A stretch of DNA of 64,000 nt. Source: an uncultured Oscillospiraceae bacterium. Lineage in GTDB: Bacteria; Bacillota; Clostridia; Oscillospirales; Oscillospiraceae. This document shows positions 41,833 through 50,074 of the stretch, piece by piece. Below the pieces are notes generated by a model. The model worked only from the letters and a program-made list of their open reading frames with translations, did not search any database and was not told the DNA's origin. Made by a program: the position numbers and the translations under genes. Every line of letters starts with the position of its first letter. Position 1 is the first letter of the stretch. The stretch covers positions 1 to 64,000 of the forward strand of contig CAJUEC010000003.1 of NCBI GenBank assembly GCA_910585155.1, given 5' to 3'.

Positions 41833-42007
41833 TGACGCAGTTGAAAAGAAGTAAAGACTTCTTTTCAACTTGTGCGGCGATGATTCGCCGCACAGGCCGC
41901 ATAGCGGCCTTGCGTCAGACTTCATAGTCAGCGCACGGGCTTTGCCCCACAGCGGCCCTGCCGCTGTGGAAAATCGGTATTTACCGATTTTCCAGTGTGC
42001 TGACTAT
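41833..42007. other. Two adjacent multi-hairpin junction structures of unknown function
   Basis: Unit 1 is closed by TGACGCA (41833-41839) with TGCGTCA (41911-41917) and encloses three hairpins: GTTGAAAAGAAGT with its complement (41840-41869, 13 bp), TGTGCGGCGA with complement (41871-41894, 10 bp) and GGCCGC-ATA-GCGGCC (41895-41909). Unit 2 is closed by ATAGTCAGC (41924-41932) with GCTGACTAT (41999-42007) and encloses GGGC-TTT-GCCC, CCACAGCGGC with complement (41947-41969) and GAAAATCGGTA with complement (41969-41992). It lies between convergent genes, after the glmM terminator, so it is not a leader. Confidence 0.8.
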
Positions 42008-42010
42008 ATC

Positions 42011-42132
42011 ACGCTCCGATTGGGCGCACGGCCGGGTCGCTGTCGCTCCGACTCGAACAAGATCCGCCGCCGCTGCGCGGCGGGCGGTCTTGCTCTCGCT
42101 CCGTTCCAAGCTCCCCTGTGCGCCTATCGTCG
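42011..42132 (-). repeat. Dispersed repeat with conserved arms and variable hairpin, copy 2 (inverted)
   Basis: Reverse complement of copy 1 in both arms: ACGCTCCGATTGGGCGCACG then GCCGGGTCGCTGTCGCTCCG (42011 onward) and CGTTCCAAGCTCCCCTGTGC then GCCTATC at the other end. The centre is a different palindrome, with CCGCCGC-TGC-GCGGCGG (about 42064-42083). It directly abuts the multi-hairpin element and the 3' end of the nuclease gene. Confidence 0.8.
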
Positions 42133-42135
42133 CGC

Positions 42136-43731
42136 TTACCTGTCCCACTTGGAGATAAGCGCCCGGATCTGGTCGGCGAACTTGCCCAGGTCCTTGTTGG
42201 AACCGCCCTTGTTGTGGGCAATGACGGCCATAAGCTTTTGGCCCACATCCTCCAGCCGGCGGTAGGCGGGGGAGCCGGGGTCCGCCGGGGCCGCCTTGGG
42301 CTCCAGCACCACGCCCGGGGCGATCATGCGATCCTCCAGCAGGTCATAGACCTCCTCGTAGTTGGGGGCGTGGGCGGAGAAGCCAAGCTCGGTGAGGGTC
42401 TGGGCGTAGTTCTCCGCTGCCCGGGCCTCGCCGTGGACCACAAACACCTGCTGGGGCTTGGGGGAGAAGCAGTTGATCCACCGCACCAGCCCGTCCCGGT
42501 CGGCGTGGGAGCTGAGGCCGTGGAAGCGGACAATGCGGGCGTTGACGGCGATTTCCTCCCCGAAGAGCTTCACATGCTGGGCCCCGTCCAGAATGCGCCG
42601 GCCCAGAGAGCCCTCCGCCTGATAGCCCACGAACAGAATGGTGGATTCCGACCGCCACAGGTTGTGCTTCAGATGGTGGCGGATGCGGCCCGCGTCGCAC
42701 ATGCCGGAGGCGGAGATGATGACCTTGGGCTCCGGGTCCAGGTTCAGGTCCCGGGACTCCTGGGTGCTCTCGGTGATGTTCAGCCCCTGGAAGCGGAACA
42801 GCGCGCCTCCCCGCAGGCCCTCGATCTCCTCCTCATCCAAATAGCCCCGCAGGTCGCCGGAGAAGATCTCCGTGGCCGCCCCCGCCAGGGGGGAGTCCAC
42901 ATATACCTGGAAGTCGGGGTTGTGGTGCACCAGCCCCTCCTCCTTGATCTCACGGATGAAGTAGAGCAGCTCCTGGGTGCGCCCCACCGCGAAGGAGGGG
43001 ATCACCAGATTGCCCCCCTTGGCCAGGGTCTCGTCGATGACCAGAGCCAGGTCGGCGGCGTAGTTGGGCTTCTCCTTCACGTTGTGCAGCCGGTCGCCGT
43101 AGGTGCTCTCGGTGACCACGTAGTCCGCCTCGGCGATGGGCTGGGGGGAGCGGATGATGGGCTGCTTGCGGTTGCCGATGTCGCCGGAGAACACGATCTT
43201 CTTGGTGAAGCCCTGCTCGGTGAGCCACATCTCCACACAGGCGGAACCCAGCAGATGGCCGGCGTCCGTGAAGCGGACGGTGATGGCCTCGGATATGTGG
43301 AGTTCCTGGCCGTATTCACAGGTGACGATGTGGCGCAGGGCTTTTTCCACATCCACCAGGGTGTACAGCGGCTCCACCGGGGGCCGGCCCGCCCGCTTGC
43401 CCTTCTGGTTCTCGTAGGCCGCGTCGTTCTCCTGAATCTGGGCGGAGTCCCGCAGCATGATGGACAGCAGCTGGGCCGTCAGCCGGGTGCAGTAGATGTT
43501 GCCGGAGAAGCCCTGCTTCACCAGCAGGGGGATGCGTCCGGAGTGGTCGATGTGGGCGTGGGTCACCACCACGTCGTCGATGTAGGCGGGGGCGAAATCC
43601 AGCTCCCGGTTGTCCCGCTCGTCCCGGCCCTGCTGAAGCCCGCAGTCGATGAGCACCTTGCGCCCCCCGGCCTCCACACAGTGGCAGCTGCCGGTAACCG
43701 CCTTTGCCGCTCCGAAAAAGGTCAATTTCAT
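42136..43731 (-). CDS. MBL-fold beta-CASP ribonuclease-like protein
   Basis: A 531-residue metallo-beta-lactamase-fold enzyme of the RNA-processing beta-CASP group. Start 43731 (MKLTFFGAAKAVTGSCHCVE) has GGAGGTG upstream. Metal motifs: THAHIDHSGRIP (~57), DAGHLLGSA (~160), SGDIGNR (~183), ESTYGDR (~205). The beta-CASP region includes GRTQELLYF and SASGMCDAGRIRHHL (~345), and the late motif HGLSSHADRDGL (~400). The C-terminal ~60 residues form a Lys/Asp-rich helical tail. Related proteins cut RNA endo- or exonucleolytically; the substrate is unknown. Confidence 0.93.
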   Translation of the reverse strand: MKLTFFGAAKAVTGSCHCVEAGGRKVLIDCGLQQGRDERDNRELDFAPAYIDDVVVTHAHIDHSGRIPLLVKQGFSGNIYCTRLTAQLLSIMLRDSAQIQENDAAYENQKGKRAGRPPVEPLYTLVDVEKALRHIVTCEYGQELHISEAITVRFTDAGHLLGSACVEMWLTEQGFTKKIVFSGDIGNRKQPIIRSPQPIAEADYVVTESTYGDRLHNVKEKPNYAADLALVIDETLAKGGNLVIPSFAVGRTQELLYFIREIKEEGLVHHNPDFQVYVDSPLAGAATEIFSGDLRGYLDEEEIEGLRGGALFRFQGLNITESTQESRDLNLDPEPKVIISASGMCDAGRIRHHLKHNLWRSESTILFVGYQAEGSLGRRILDGAQHVKLFGEEIAVNARIVRFHGLSSHADRDGLVRWINCFSPKPQQVFVVHGEARAAENYAQTLTELGFSAHAPNYEEVYDLLEDRMIAPGVVLEPKAAPADPGSPAYRRLEDVGQKLMAVIAHNKGGSNKDLGKFADQIRALISKWDR

Positions 43732-43865
43732 CAAAGGGCACCTCCAACCTCTCAAAATATTTTGTCTAATTTCCCTAACCGCATTGTATACCCAACGGCG
43801 AAAAATGTAAAGACAAAAGCGTATAATTTTGCCAGCCTTCTTTGCCTGGAATCGGAAAATCCGGC

Positions 43866-43895
43866 TTGTCTTTCCCTGCGGGTTTGTGGTATACT
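43866..43895 (+). promoter_or_regulatory. Promoter of the REC-HD-GYP-GGDEF gene
   Basis: TTGTCT (43866-43871), 18-base spacer, TATACT (43890-43895) with TGG ahead of the -10 (extended -10). The leader is about 105 bases, GC-rich (CCGGCCGTCCGGCCCGG). Confidence 0.65.
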
Positions 43896-44007
43896 ATGCA
43901 GTATCGTGTGGGATTCATTGCGCCCGGCCGTCCGGCCCGGCTGCGGAGAGCCAACATCACCGGCCGCAGAGCGGCCGAGAGACCATATGCAAAAGGGGGC
44001 GACAGCC

Positions 44008-46122
44008 TTGGAGCGAATGGCAGATAAACAGAAAATACTGATTGTAGACGATTCAGAGATGAACCGTTCCATCCTGGCGGATATGCTGGGGGAGGAATAT
44101 GAGATCCTCGAGGCGGAAAACGGCAGCGAGGGTGTGGCCATGCTGAATAAATACAACACCGAGATATCTCTGGTGCTGCTGGACATCGTCATGCCGGTGA
44201 TGGACGGCTTCGGTGTGCTGACCATGATGAACAAGTACCGGTGGATCAACGAGATCCCGGTGATCATGATCTCCGCGGAGCGGGGTTCCTCCCACGTGGA
44301 GCGGGCCTTTGAGCTGGGCATCACCGACTTCATCAGCCGTCCCTTCGACGCGCTGATCGTCCACCGCCGGGTGGTGAACACCATTCTGCTGTACGCCAAG
44401 CAGAAAAAGCTCACCGCGATGGTGGCTGAGCAGATTTATGAAAAAGAGCAGCGCAGCAGCCTGATGATCGACATACTTAGCCATATCGTGGAGTTCCGCA
44501 ACGGTGAGAGCGGGCTGCATGTGCGCCATGTGCATACCATCACGGAGCTGCTGCTCACCGTACTGGTGCAGCGGACGGACCGCTACCACCTGAGCCAGAC
44601 GGATATTTCCGTCATCAGCACCGCCTCCGCCCTCCACGACATCGGCAAGATCGCCATCCCGGAGGAGATTCTCAACAAGCCGGGCCGGTTTACCAAGGAG
44701 GAGTTTGAGATCATGAAGACCCACTCCATGGTGGGCGCGGAGATGCTCAAGGGCCTGCCCATCTATCAGGATGAGCCCCTGGTGAAGGCCGCCTATGAGA
44801 TCTGCCGCTGGCACCACGAGCGGTGGGACGGCCGGGGCTATCCCGACGGGCTGAAGGGGGATGAAATTCCCATATCCGCCCAGATGGTGGCGCTGGCCGA
44901 CGTGTACGACGCGCTCACCTCCGAGCGGGTGTACAAACCCGCGTTCAGCCACAGCCAGGCGGTTCAGATGATCCTCAACGGGGAGTGCGGCACGTTCAAC
45001 CCCCTGCTGATGGACTGCCTGCGGGACTGCGCCGACGACATCCCCCAGGAGCTGGGCAACGACACCGCCGAGCGGCGCAACCAGCGGGAGATGCAGAACG
45101 TGGCCAGGGAGCTGCACAAGCACGAGGAGCTCACCGCCTCCGAGCGCACCCTGGAGCTTTTGGAGCATGAGCGGATGAAGTACAGCTTTTTCGCCTCCCT
45201 TACCAAGGAGACCCAGTTTGAGTACACCCTCAACCCGCCCTGCCTGATGCTGAACTCCTGGGGGGCGGAAAAGCTGGGCCTGCCTGAGATCATCATGGAC
45301 CCCTATCAGGACGCCCAGGTCCAGGCCATCATGGTCGCCTCCGAGCGGGACAGCCTGGCCGACGCCCTGCACAGCACCACCCCGGGCAGCCCCGTGGTGC
45401 AGTATGACTGCAAGCTCACCCTGGCGGGGGAGGAGCGGTGGCACCGCATTGTGGCCCGGGCCTCCTGGTCCTCGGAGGAGCCCCCCCGCTACAGCGGCTG
45501 CATCGGCAAGGCCATCGACGTCCACAACTCCCGCATTCAGATGGAGAACCTGGAGCGCCAGGCCTCCCACGACGCCCTCACCGGCCTGGTCAACCGGGAC
45601 TACGCCAAAAAGCGGATCATCGAGCGGCTCCAGGACCGGCCTGGCGGGCGCTACGCCCTGGCTATCCTGGACCTGGATTACTTCAAGTCCGCCAACGACA
45701 CCTACGGCCACATGTTTGGCGACGAGGTGCTGAAATTCCTGGCCGACCGGATCCGCCACAGCATCCGGGGGGGTGACATCGCCGCCCGGGTGGGAGGAGA
45801 CGAGTTCCTCATCTTCCTGGAGTACAAGGACGAGCTGGAGTCCACCATTGAGGGCGTGTACAGCCGGGTGAGCGGCGGCGTCTATCAGGACTTCGCCATC
45901 TCGGTGAGCATGGGCGTGGCCAGCACGGACATTGTGGAGGCCGAGTACGACGCGCTGTTCCGCTGCGCGGACCAGGCCCTCTATGTGGTGAAGAAGAGCG
46001 GAAACAAGGGCCACTACGCCTACTATCAAAAGGAACACGGCGCCATGGGGCAGGCCATTTCGGCGGTGTCCCCCATCGACGGAAGCGAGGCCGGCGAAGA
46101 GGCCGCCTGCGAGGAGGAATAG
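44008..46122 (+). CDS. Response regulator with HD-GYP and GGDEF domains (c-di-GMP turnover)
   Basis: A 704-residue protein starting at TTG 44008 (AAGGGGG 8 bases upstream); ATG 43987 and ATG 44017 are in-frame alternatives. Order: receiver (Asp in VLLDIVMPVMDG, ~57), HD-GYP with HDIGKIAIPEEIL (~210) and HHERWDGRGYPDGL (~270), a PAS-like region (~370-520), and GGDEF with VGGDEF (~598). RGGD five residues before GGDEF is an inhibitory I-site. The receiver has Arg where the conserved Lys is expected (FISRPFDA). Both synthase and hydrolase motifs are complete. It is followed directly by Hpt and hybrid kinase genes. Confidence 0.93.
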   Translation: MERMADKQKILIVDDSEMNRSILADMLGEEYEILEAENGSEGVAMLNKYNTEISLVLLDIVMPVMDGFGVLTMMNKYRWINEIPVIMISAERGSSHVERAFELGITDFISRPFDALIVHRRVVNTILLYAKQKKLTAMVAEQIYEKEQRSSLMIDILSHIVEFRNGESGLHVRHVHTITELLLTVLVQRTDRYHLSQTDISVISTASALHDIGKIAIPEEILNKPGRFTKEEFEIMKTHSMVGAEMLKGLPIYQDEPLVKAAYEICRWHHERWDGRGYPDGLKGDEIPISAQMVALADVYDALTSERVYKPAFSHSQAVQMILNGECGTFNPLLMDCLRDCADDIPQELGNDTAERRNQREMQNVARELHKHEELTASERTLELLEHERMKYSFFASLTKETQFEYTLNPPCLMLNSWGAEKLGLPEIIMDPYQDAQVQAIMVASERDSLADALHSTTPGSPVVQYDCKLTLAGEERWHRIVARASWSSEEPPRYSGCIGKAIDVHNSRIQMENLERQASHDALTGLVNRDYAKKRIIERLQDRPGGRYALAILDLDYFKSANDTYGHMFGDEVLKFLADRIRHSIRGGDIAARVGGDEFLIFLEYKDELESTIEGVYSRVSGGVYQDFAISVSMGVASTDIVEAEYDALFRCADQALYVVKKSGNKGHYAYYQKEHGAMGQAISAVSPIDGSEAGEEAACEEE

Positions 46123-46124
46123 CT

Positions 46125-46490
46125 ATGACGCTGAAGGAATGCTACGCCGCCATGGGCGGAAATTACGACGAGGTGATGGGCCGCCTGCGCAGCGAGCGGC
46201 TGGTGCAGAAATTTGTGCTGAAGTTTCTGGACGACGGCAGCTTCGACCTGCTGTGCCGGTCCATGGAGGGGGCGGACTATGAGGAGGCCTTTCGGGCCGC
46301 CCACACCATCAAGGGGGTGTGCTCCAATCTGGCGTTCAACGAGCTGCTGGACTCTGGCAGCCAGCTCACCGAGGCCCTGCGGGGCGGAAACTGCGGTCCG
46401 GAGGTGGAGCGGCTTTATGAGCAGGTGAAGGCTGATTACGCCAGAACGGTACAGGCCATCCGGGCCTTTCAGGAGGGGGCTGGGGGATGA
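46125..46490 (+). CDS. Histidine phosphotransfer (Hpt) domain protein
   Basis: A 121-residue four-helix Hpt protein. The phospho-accepting His is in AAHTIKGVCSNLAF (~residue 61). It starts 2 bases after the response-regulator stop and overlaps the hybrid kinase start by 4 bases. As a separate Hpt between a response regulator and a hybrid kinase, it most likely shuttles phosphate from the kinase receiver domains to the c-di-GMP regulator. Confidence 0.93.
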   Translation: MTLKECYAAMGGNYDEVMGRLRSERLVQKFVLKFLDDGSFDLLCRSMEGADYEEAFRAAHTIKGVCSNLAFNELLDSGSQLTEALRGGNCGPEVERLYEQVKADYARTVQAIRAFQEGAGG

Positions 46491-49075
46491 AGAATAGGAC
46501 GACCCGATTTCTGATTACCAGCTTGATCGGGGTGGCGCTGCTGTGCGTGTGCGTCTTTTCCGTGTTCGCGCTCCACATGAGCAGCCAGAGCGCCCGCACC
46601 ATCAATGAGGTGGGCACGCTGTACATGTCCAGCATGAGCCAGCAGATCTCCATCCATTTCGAGAGCATCATCGGTTTGCAGATGGATCAGCTGAGAACGC
46701 TGGCGGATACCATTCCCTCCGACGTGGTCCACAAGGACAAGGCCATGCAGCAGGAGCTGATTGAGGGCGCCAAGGCCCGGGATTTCAGCTATTTGGCCTT
46801 TTACAGCAGCGACGGCAGCTTTGAGATGCTCTACGGCTCCCAGCTGACGGTCACCGATCCGGAGCCCTTCCTGGCCTCCCTGCGGGAGGACCATCGGAAG
46901 GTGGCCATCGGCACCAACGCCGAGGGGGAGAAGGTTATCCTCCTGGGGATGCCGTCCCCCCATCCCCCCACCCAGGAGCACAACTGCGCCGCCCTGGTGG
47001 TCGGCCTGCCGGTATCCTACATCAGCGACAACCTTTCGCTGGAGGAGAACAATGAGCGGGCCTACTCCTTCATTATCCGCCGGGACGGCTCCTATGTCAT
47101 TCGGAGCAACGACGCCTACCGCAACAATTATTTTGAGCGGGTCCGGGTCATCTATCAGGACGTGAACGGCATGACCCCGGACGAGTACATCCAGGCGCTG
47201 GGCGCCGCCATGGCTGAGGGGGTGGACTACTCCAACGAGTTCACCATGGAGGAGGAGCGCTACCACCTCTACTGCACCCATCTGCCCTATTCCGAGTGGT
47301 ATCTGATCACCTTCATGCCCTACGGCGCCATGGATACCATCGTCACTGGCTTCAGCCACCAGTGGGGCACGCTGACCGTTCTGAGCGGAACCATCATTCT
47401 GGCGGCGCTGCTGCTGGTGTTCTACAAGTACTTCGGCCTCACCCAGCAGCAGCTGCGGGAGGTGGAGGAGGCCCGGCAGTCGGCGGAGGAGGCCCAGGAG
47501 GCGGCGGAGGAGGCCCGCAAGGAGGCCGAGCACGCCAACCGGGCCAAGAGCGAGTTCCTGTCCAACATGAGCCATGACATCCGCACGCCCATGAACGCCA
47601 TCGTGGGCATGACCGCCATTGCCACCGCCAATATCGACAACCTTCAGCAGGTGAGAAACTGTCTGAAGAAGATCACCCTGTCCAGCAAGCATCTGCTGGG
47701 GCTCATTAACGACGTGCTGGACATGTCCAAGATCGAGAGCGGCAAAATGACGCTGAACCTGGACCAGGTCTCCCTGCGGGAGGTGATCGAGGGCATCGTC
47801 TCCATCTGCCAGCCTCAGGTGAAGGCCAAGCACCAGCAGTTCGATGTGTTTATCCACGATATCACCACCGAGAATGTGCTGTGCGACAGCGTGCGCCTCA
47901 ATCAGGTGCTGCTCAACCTGCTGTCCAACGCCATCAAATTCACCCCCGAGGAGGGGGAGATCCATGTGGCCCTCTACGAGGAGGAGTCCCCCAAGGGGGA
48001 GGACTATATCCGGGTTCATATCCAGGTGCGGGACAACGGGATCGGCATGTCCCCGGACTTCCAGAGGCGTATTTTCGATTCCTTCGCCCGGGAGGACAGC
48101 GCCCGGGTCCACCGAACCGAGGGCACCGGCCTGGGCATGGCCATCACAAAGTACATTGTGGTGGACGCCATGGGCGGAACCATCGACGTGGAAAGCCGGC
48201 AGGGTAAGGGTACCCAGTTCAACGTGACCCTGGACATGGAGAAGGCCCTGGTGATGGAGGAGGACATGATCCTGCCCAACTGGAATATGCTGGTGGTGGA
48301 CGACGACCGGCAGCTGTGCGAGTCTACCGCGGACTCCCTTAGCTCCATCGGTGTCAACGCGGAGTGGACTCTGGACGGCGAGACCGCGGTGGAGATGGTG
48401 ATGAAACGCCATCACCGGCGAGAGGACTACCACATCATCCTGCTGGACTGGAAGCTGCCCGGCATGGACGGCATTGCCACCGCGCGGCGCATCCGCCAGG
48501 AGACCGGGGGAAACACGCCCATTCTGCTCATTTCCGCCTACGACTGGGGGGAGATCGAGCAGGAGGCTCAGGAGGCCGGCATCAGCGGGTTCATCTCCAA
48601 GCCCCTGTTCAAATCCACGTTGTTCAACTCCCTGCGGCAGTTTTCCGGTCTGCCCCAGGCGGCGGCGGAGGAGCCCAAGGAGCACGGGCGAGACCTTGCC
48701 GGCCGCCGCATCCTGGTGGCCGAGGACAACGAGCTCAACTGGGAGATCGCCTCTGAGCTGCTCAGTGAGGAGGGGCTGGTGCTGGACTGGGCGGAAAACG
48801 GCCAGATCTGCGTGGAAATGCTGCAGGCGTCCCCGGTGGGCTTTTACGACGCGGTGCTCATGGACGTGCGTATGCCCGTCATGGGGGGGTACGAGGCCAC
48901 TCAGGTCATCCGCTCGCTGGAGCGGGAGGACAAGGACCTGCCCATCATCGCCATGACCGCCGACGCCTTTGCCGAGGACGTGAAGCGCAGCCTGGACTGC
49001 GGCATGAACGCCCATGTGGCCAAGCCCATTGACGTGCGGGAGGTTATGCGCCTGCTGGCCAAATTCATTCCGTAA
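46487..49075 (+). CDS. Hybrid sensor histidine kinase with two receiver domains
   Basis: An 862-residue membrane kinase. The first membrane helix is at ~8-28; an extracellular Cache-like sensor spans ~30-290; the second helix is GTLTVLSGTIILAALLLVF (~295). A coiled-coil linker leads to HisKA with SHDIRTPMNAI (His ~363), HATPase with LLNLLSNAIKFTPEEG, DNGIGMSPDF and GTGLGMAI, receiver 1 (DWKLPGMDG, SKPLFK) and receiver 2 (MDVRMPVMGG, AKPID). Asp and Lys residues are present in both receivers. The operon with Hpt and the c-di-GMP regulator suggests one phosphorelay. A terminator follows. Confidence 0.95.
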   Translation: MKNRTTRFLITSLIGVALLCVCVFSVFALHMSSQSARTINEVGTLYMSSMSQQISIHFESIIGLQMDQLRTLADTIPSDVVHKDKAMQQELIEGAKARDFSYLAFYSSDGSFEMLYGSQLTVTDPEPFLASLREDHRKVAIGTNAEGEKVILLGMPSPHPPTQEHNCAALVVGLPVSYISDNLSLEENNERAYSFIIRRDGSYVIRSNDAYRNNYFERVRVIYQDVNGMTPDEYIQALGAAMAEGVDYSNEFTMEEERYHLYCTHLPYSEWYLITFMPYGAMDTIVTGFSHQWGTLTVLSGTIILAALLLVFYKYFGLTQQQLREVEEARQSAEEAQEAAEEARKEAEHANRAKSEFLSNMSHDIRTPMNAIVGMTAIATANIDNLQQVRNCLKKITLSSKHLLGLINDVLDMSKIESGKMTLNLDQVSLREVIEGIVSICQPQVKAKHQQFDVFIHDITTENVLCDSVRLNQVLLNLLSNAIKFTPEEGEIHVALYEEESPKGEDYIRVHIQVRDNGIGMSPDFQRRIFDSFAREDSARVHRTEGTGLGMAITKYIVVDAMGGTIDVESRQGKGTQFNVTLDMEKALVMEEDMILPNWNMLVVDDDRQLCESTADSLSSIGVNAEWTLDGETAVEMVMKRHHRREDYHIILLDWKLPGMDGIATARRIRQETGGNTPILLISAYDWGEIEQEAQEAGISGFISKPLFKSTLFNSLRQFSGLPQAAAEEPKEHGRDLAGRRILVAEDNELNWEIASELLSEEGLVLDWAENGQICVEMLQASPVGFYDAVLMDVRMPVMGGYEATQVIRSLEREDKDLPIIAMTADAFAEDVKRSLDCGMNAHVAKPIDVREVMRLLAKFIP

Positions 49076-49120
49076 CGGCCCTGGTCCATTGCGTCAGGGA
49101 AGCTTCAAGCGTGCCGTATG

Positions 49121-49152
49121 GAGGCGGGCCTGAGGGCCCGCCTCCGTTTTTG
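49121..49152 (+). terminator. Rho-independent terminator of the phosphorelay operon
   Basis: GAGGCGGGCC, loop TGA, GGGCCCGCCTC, then CG and five T, about 45 bases after the kinase stop codon. Confidence 0.88.
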
Positions 49153-49274
49153 AGGCAATTCCTTTCTGGTGAAAGCTCCAAATGCTGGAATTTAAAGCAA
49201 GAGGAAGCCAAAAAAACAGGAAATTTCAGCAGATTTTTCCTCCTGTTTCCCCTGGAGCAAGTGGGAAAAAAGGG

Positions 49275-49303
49275 TTGCGCTTTTCCGACCGCCATGCTAT
49301 AAT
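49275..49303 (+). promoter_or_regulatory. Sigma-A-type promoter of the flagellar operon
   Basis: TTGCGC (49275-49280), 17-base spacer, TATAAT (49298-49303) with TGC before the -10 (extended -10). The transcript would begin near 49310, some 220 bases ahead of flgB. A housekeeping-type promoter fits an early flagellar operon; no sigma-D box was seen. Confidence 0.75.
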
Positions 49304-49309
49304 AAAGTA

Positions 49310-49530
49310 CCATTGCGTTGACAGCGCTGTATAGCGCAAAAGTGTTCTGCGCTGGCTGCGGGAGTTGGATCGGATCCGGCGCCCAGCGGCTATCGCGGCG
49401 CGTTGTCGATTTTAGACGTATTTTTGCCGCAGGACAGGCCGCAATCTCAGCATTTCCCCTGTGCGCGGCACATAGTATTCATCATGCGCGCCGCGGGCGG
49501 ATGCCCGGCGCCCACACTGGAGGGTTCGGT
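49310..49530 (+). promoter_or_regulatory. Long leader of the flagellar operon
   Basis: About 220 untranslated bases. Near the start, TTGCG and CGCAA flank a GCGCT-GTAT-AGCGC palindrome (49325-49338). Later there are GC-rich inverted segments such as GCGCGGC...GCGCCGC (about 49467-49497). It does not match the c-di-GMP riboswitch consensus as I know it. GGAGGG precedes the flgB ATG. The region 49153-49274 upstream shows nothing beyond AT-rich sequence. Confidence 0.5.
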
Positions 49531-49920
49531 ATGGACTTTTTGACAAGCAACTCGATGCGCCTCATGGAGAAATCCATGGGCTTCCTCTGGACGAAGCAGG
49601 CCGCCATTTTGGACAACGTTGCCAACGCGGAAACACCCAACTATAAGGCCAAGGTGGTCACCTTCGAGGACAGCATCCGGGCCAAGCTGGAGGAGGCCGC
49701 CCAGCGGCCCGAGGGCGCCGTCAGGGCGGTCCGGGAGGTGCTGGAGGACGAGGAGCTGTCCGTGTTTGAGGCTCAGGAGCAGACCAGGATGGATGACAAC
49801 GGCGTGAACATCACCAGTGAGATGACCGAGCTGGTCCGCAACGCCTATCAGCAGCAGTACCTCTACGGCGCCATCAATAAGCACTACGCCATTCTGCGCA
49901 TGGCCATCAAGGGGCAGTAA
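49531..49920 (+). CDS. flgB: Flagellar basal body rod protein FlgB
   Basis: A 129-residue proximal rod protein and first gene of the flagellar operon. The motif QAAILDNVANAETPNYKAKVVTFED (read around residue 22) is the rod/hook N-terminal signature, and MTELVRNAYQQQYLYGAINKHY is the matching C-terminal helix. ATG 49531 has GGAGGG upstream; the upstream continuation of the frame is the leader. FlgB is exported by the flagellar type III system. Confidence 0.95.
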   Translation: MDFLTSNSMRLMEKSMGFLWTKQAAILDNVANAETPNYKAKVVTFEDSIRAKLEEAAQRPEGAVRAVREVLEDEELSVFEAQEQTRMDDNGVNITSEMTELVRNAYQQQYLYGAINKHYAILRMAIKGQ

Positions 49921-50074
49921 GCAGAGAAGCCCGGAGAAGCGGACAGCGAGGACGCTTGGAGCGGAGCGAGGCCGAGCGCAGGGCCGCAAGGCGGCCCGGA
50001 GACCAGGCCGAGCCGCCGCAAGCAGGCGCAGGCAGACAACGGGAAATGAACAATTACCAGGAGGCTGAATCATC
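49921..50074 (+). repeat. Intergenic repeat module between flgB and flgC
   Basis: The 154-base gap contains GCTTGGAGCGGAGCGAG (49954-49970), which matches GCTTGGAACGGAGCGAG in repeat copy 2 (reverse complement of 42095-42111) at 16 of 17 bases, and copy 1 (38892-38908) at 14 of 17. A GGGCCGC-AA-GGCGGCCC hairpin follows at about 49983-50000. No gene is apparent. Confidence 0.6.

Noticed and set aside
38877..42132. Composite transposon bounded by the inverted repeats
   Set aside because: There is no transposase, and the enclosed genes (Gx transporter, glmM) are core genes; related modules also occur at other intergenic sites.
42118..46122. 1334-codon plus-strand frame suggesting a giant protein
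   Set aside because: Only the part from about 44008 has domain similarity; the first ~630 codons are antisense to the beta-CASP nuclease gene and pass through a promoter.
49310..49530. c-di-GMP (GEMM) riboswitch in the flagellar leader
   Set aside because: The conserved core blocks of GEMM-I and the tetraloop/receptor elements as I know them are not present.
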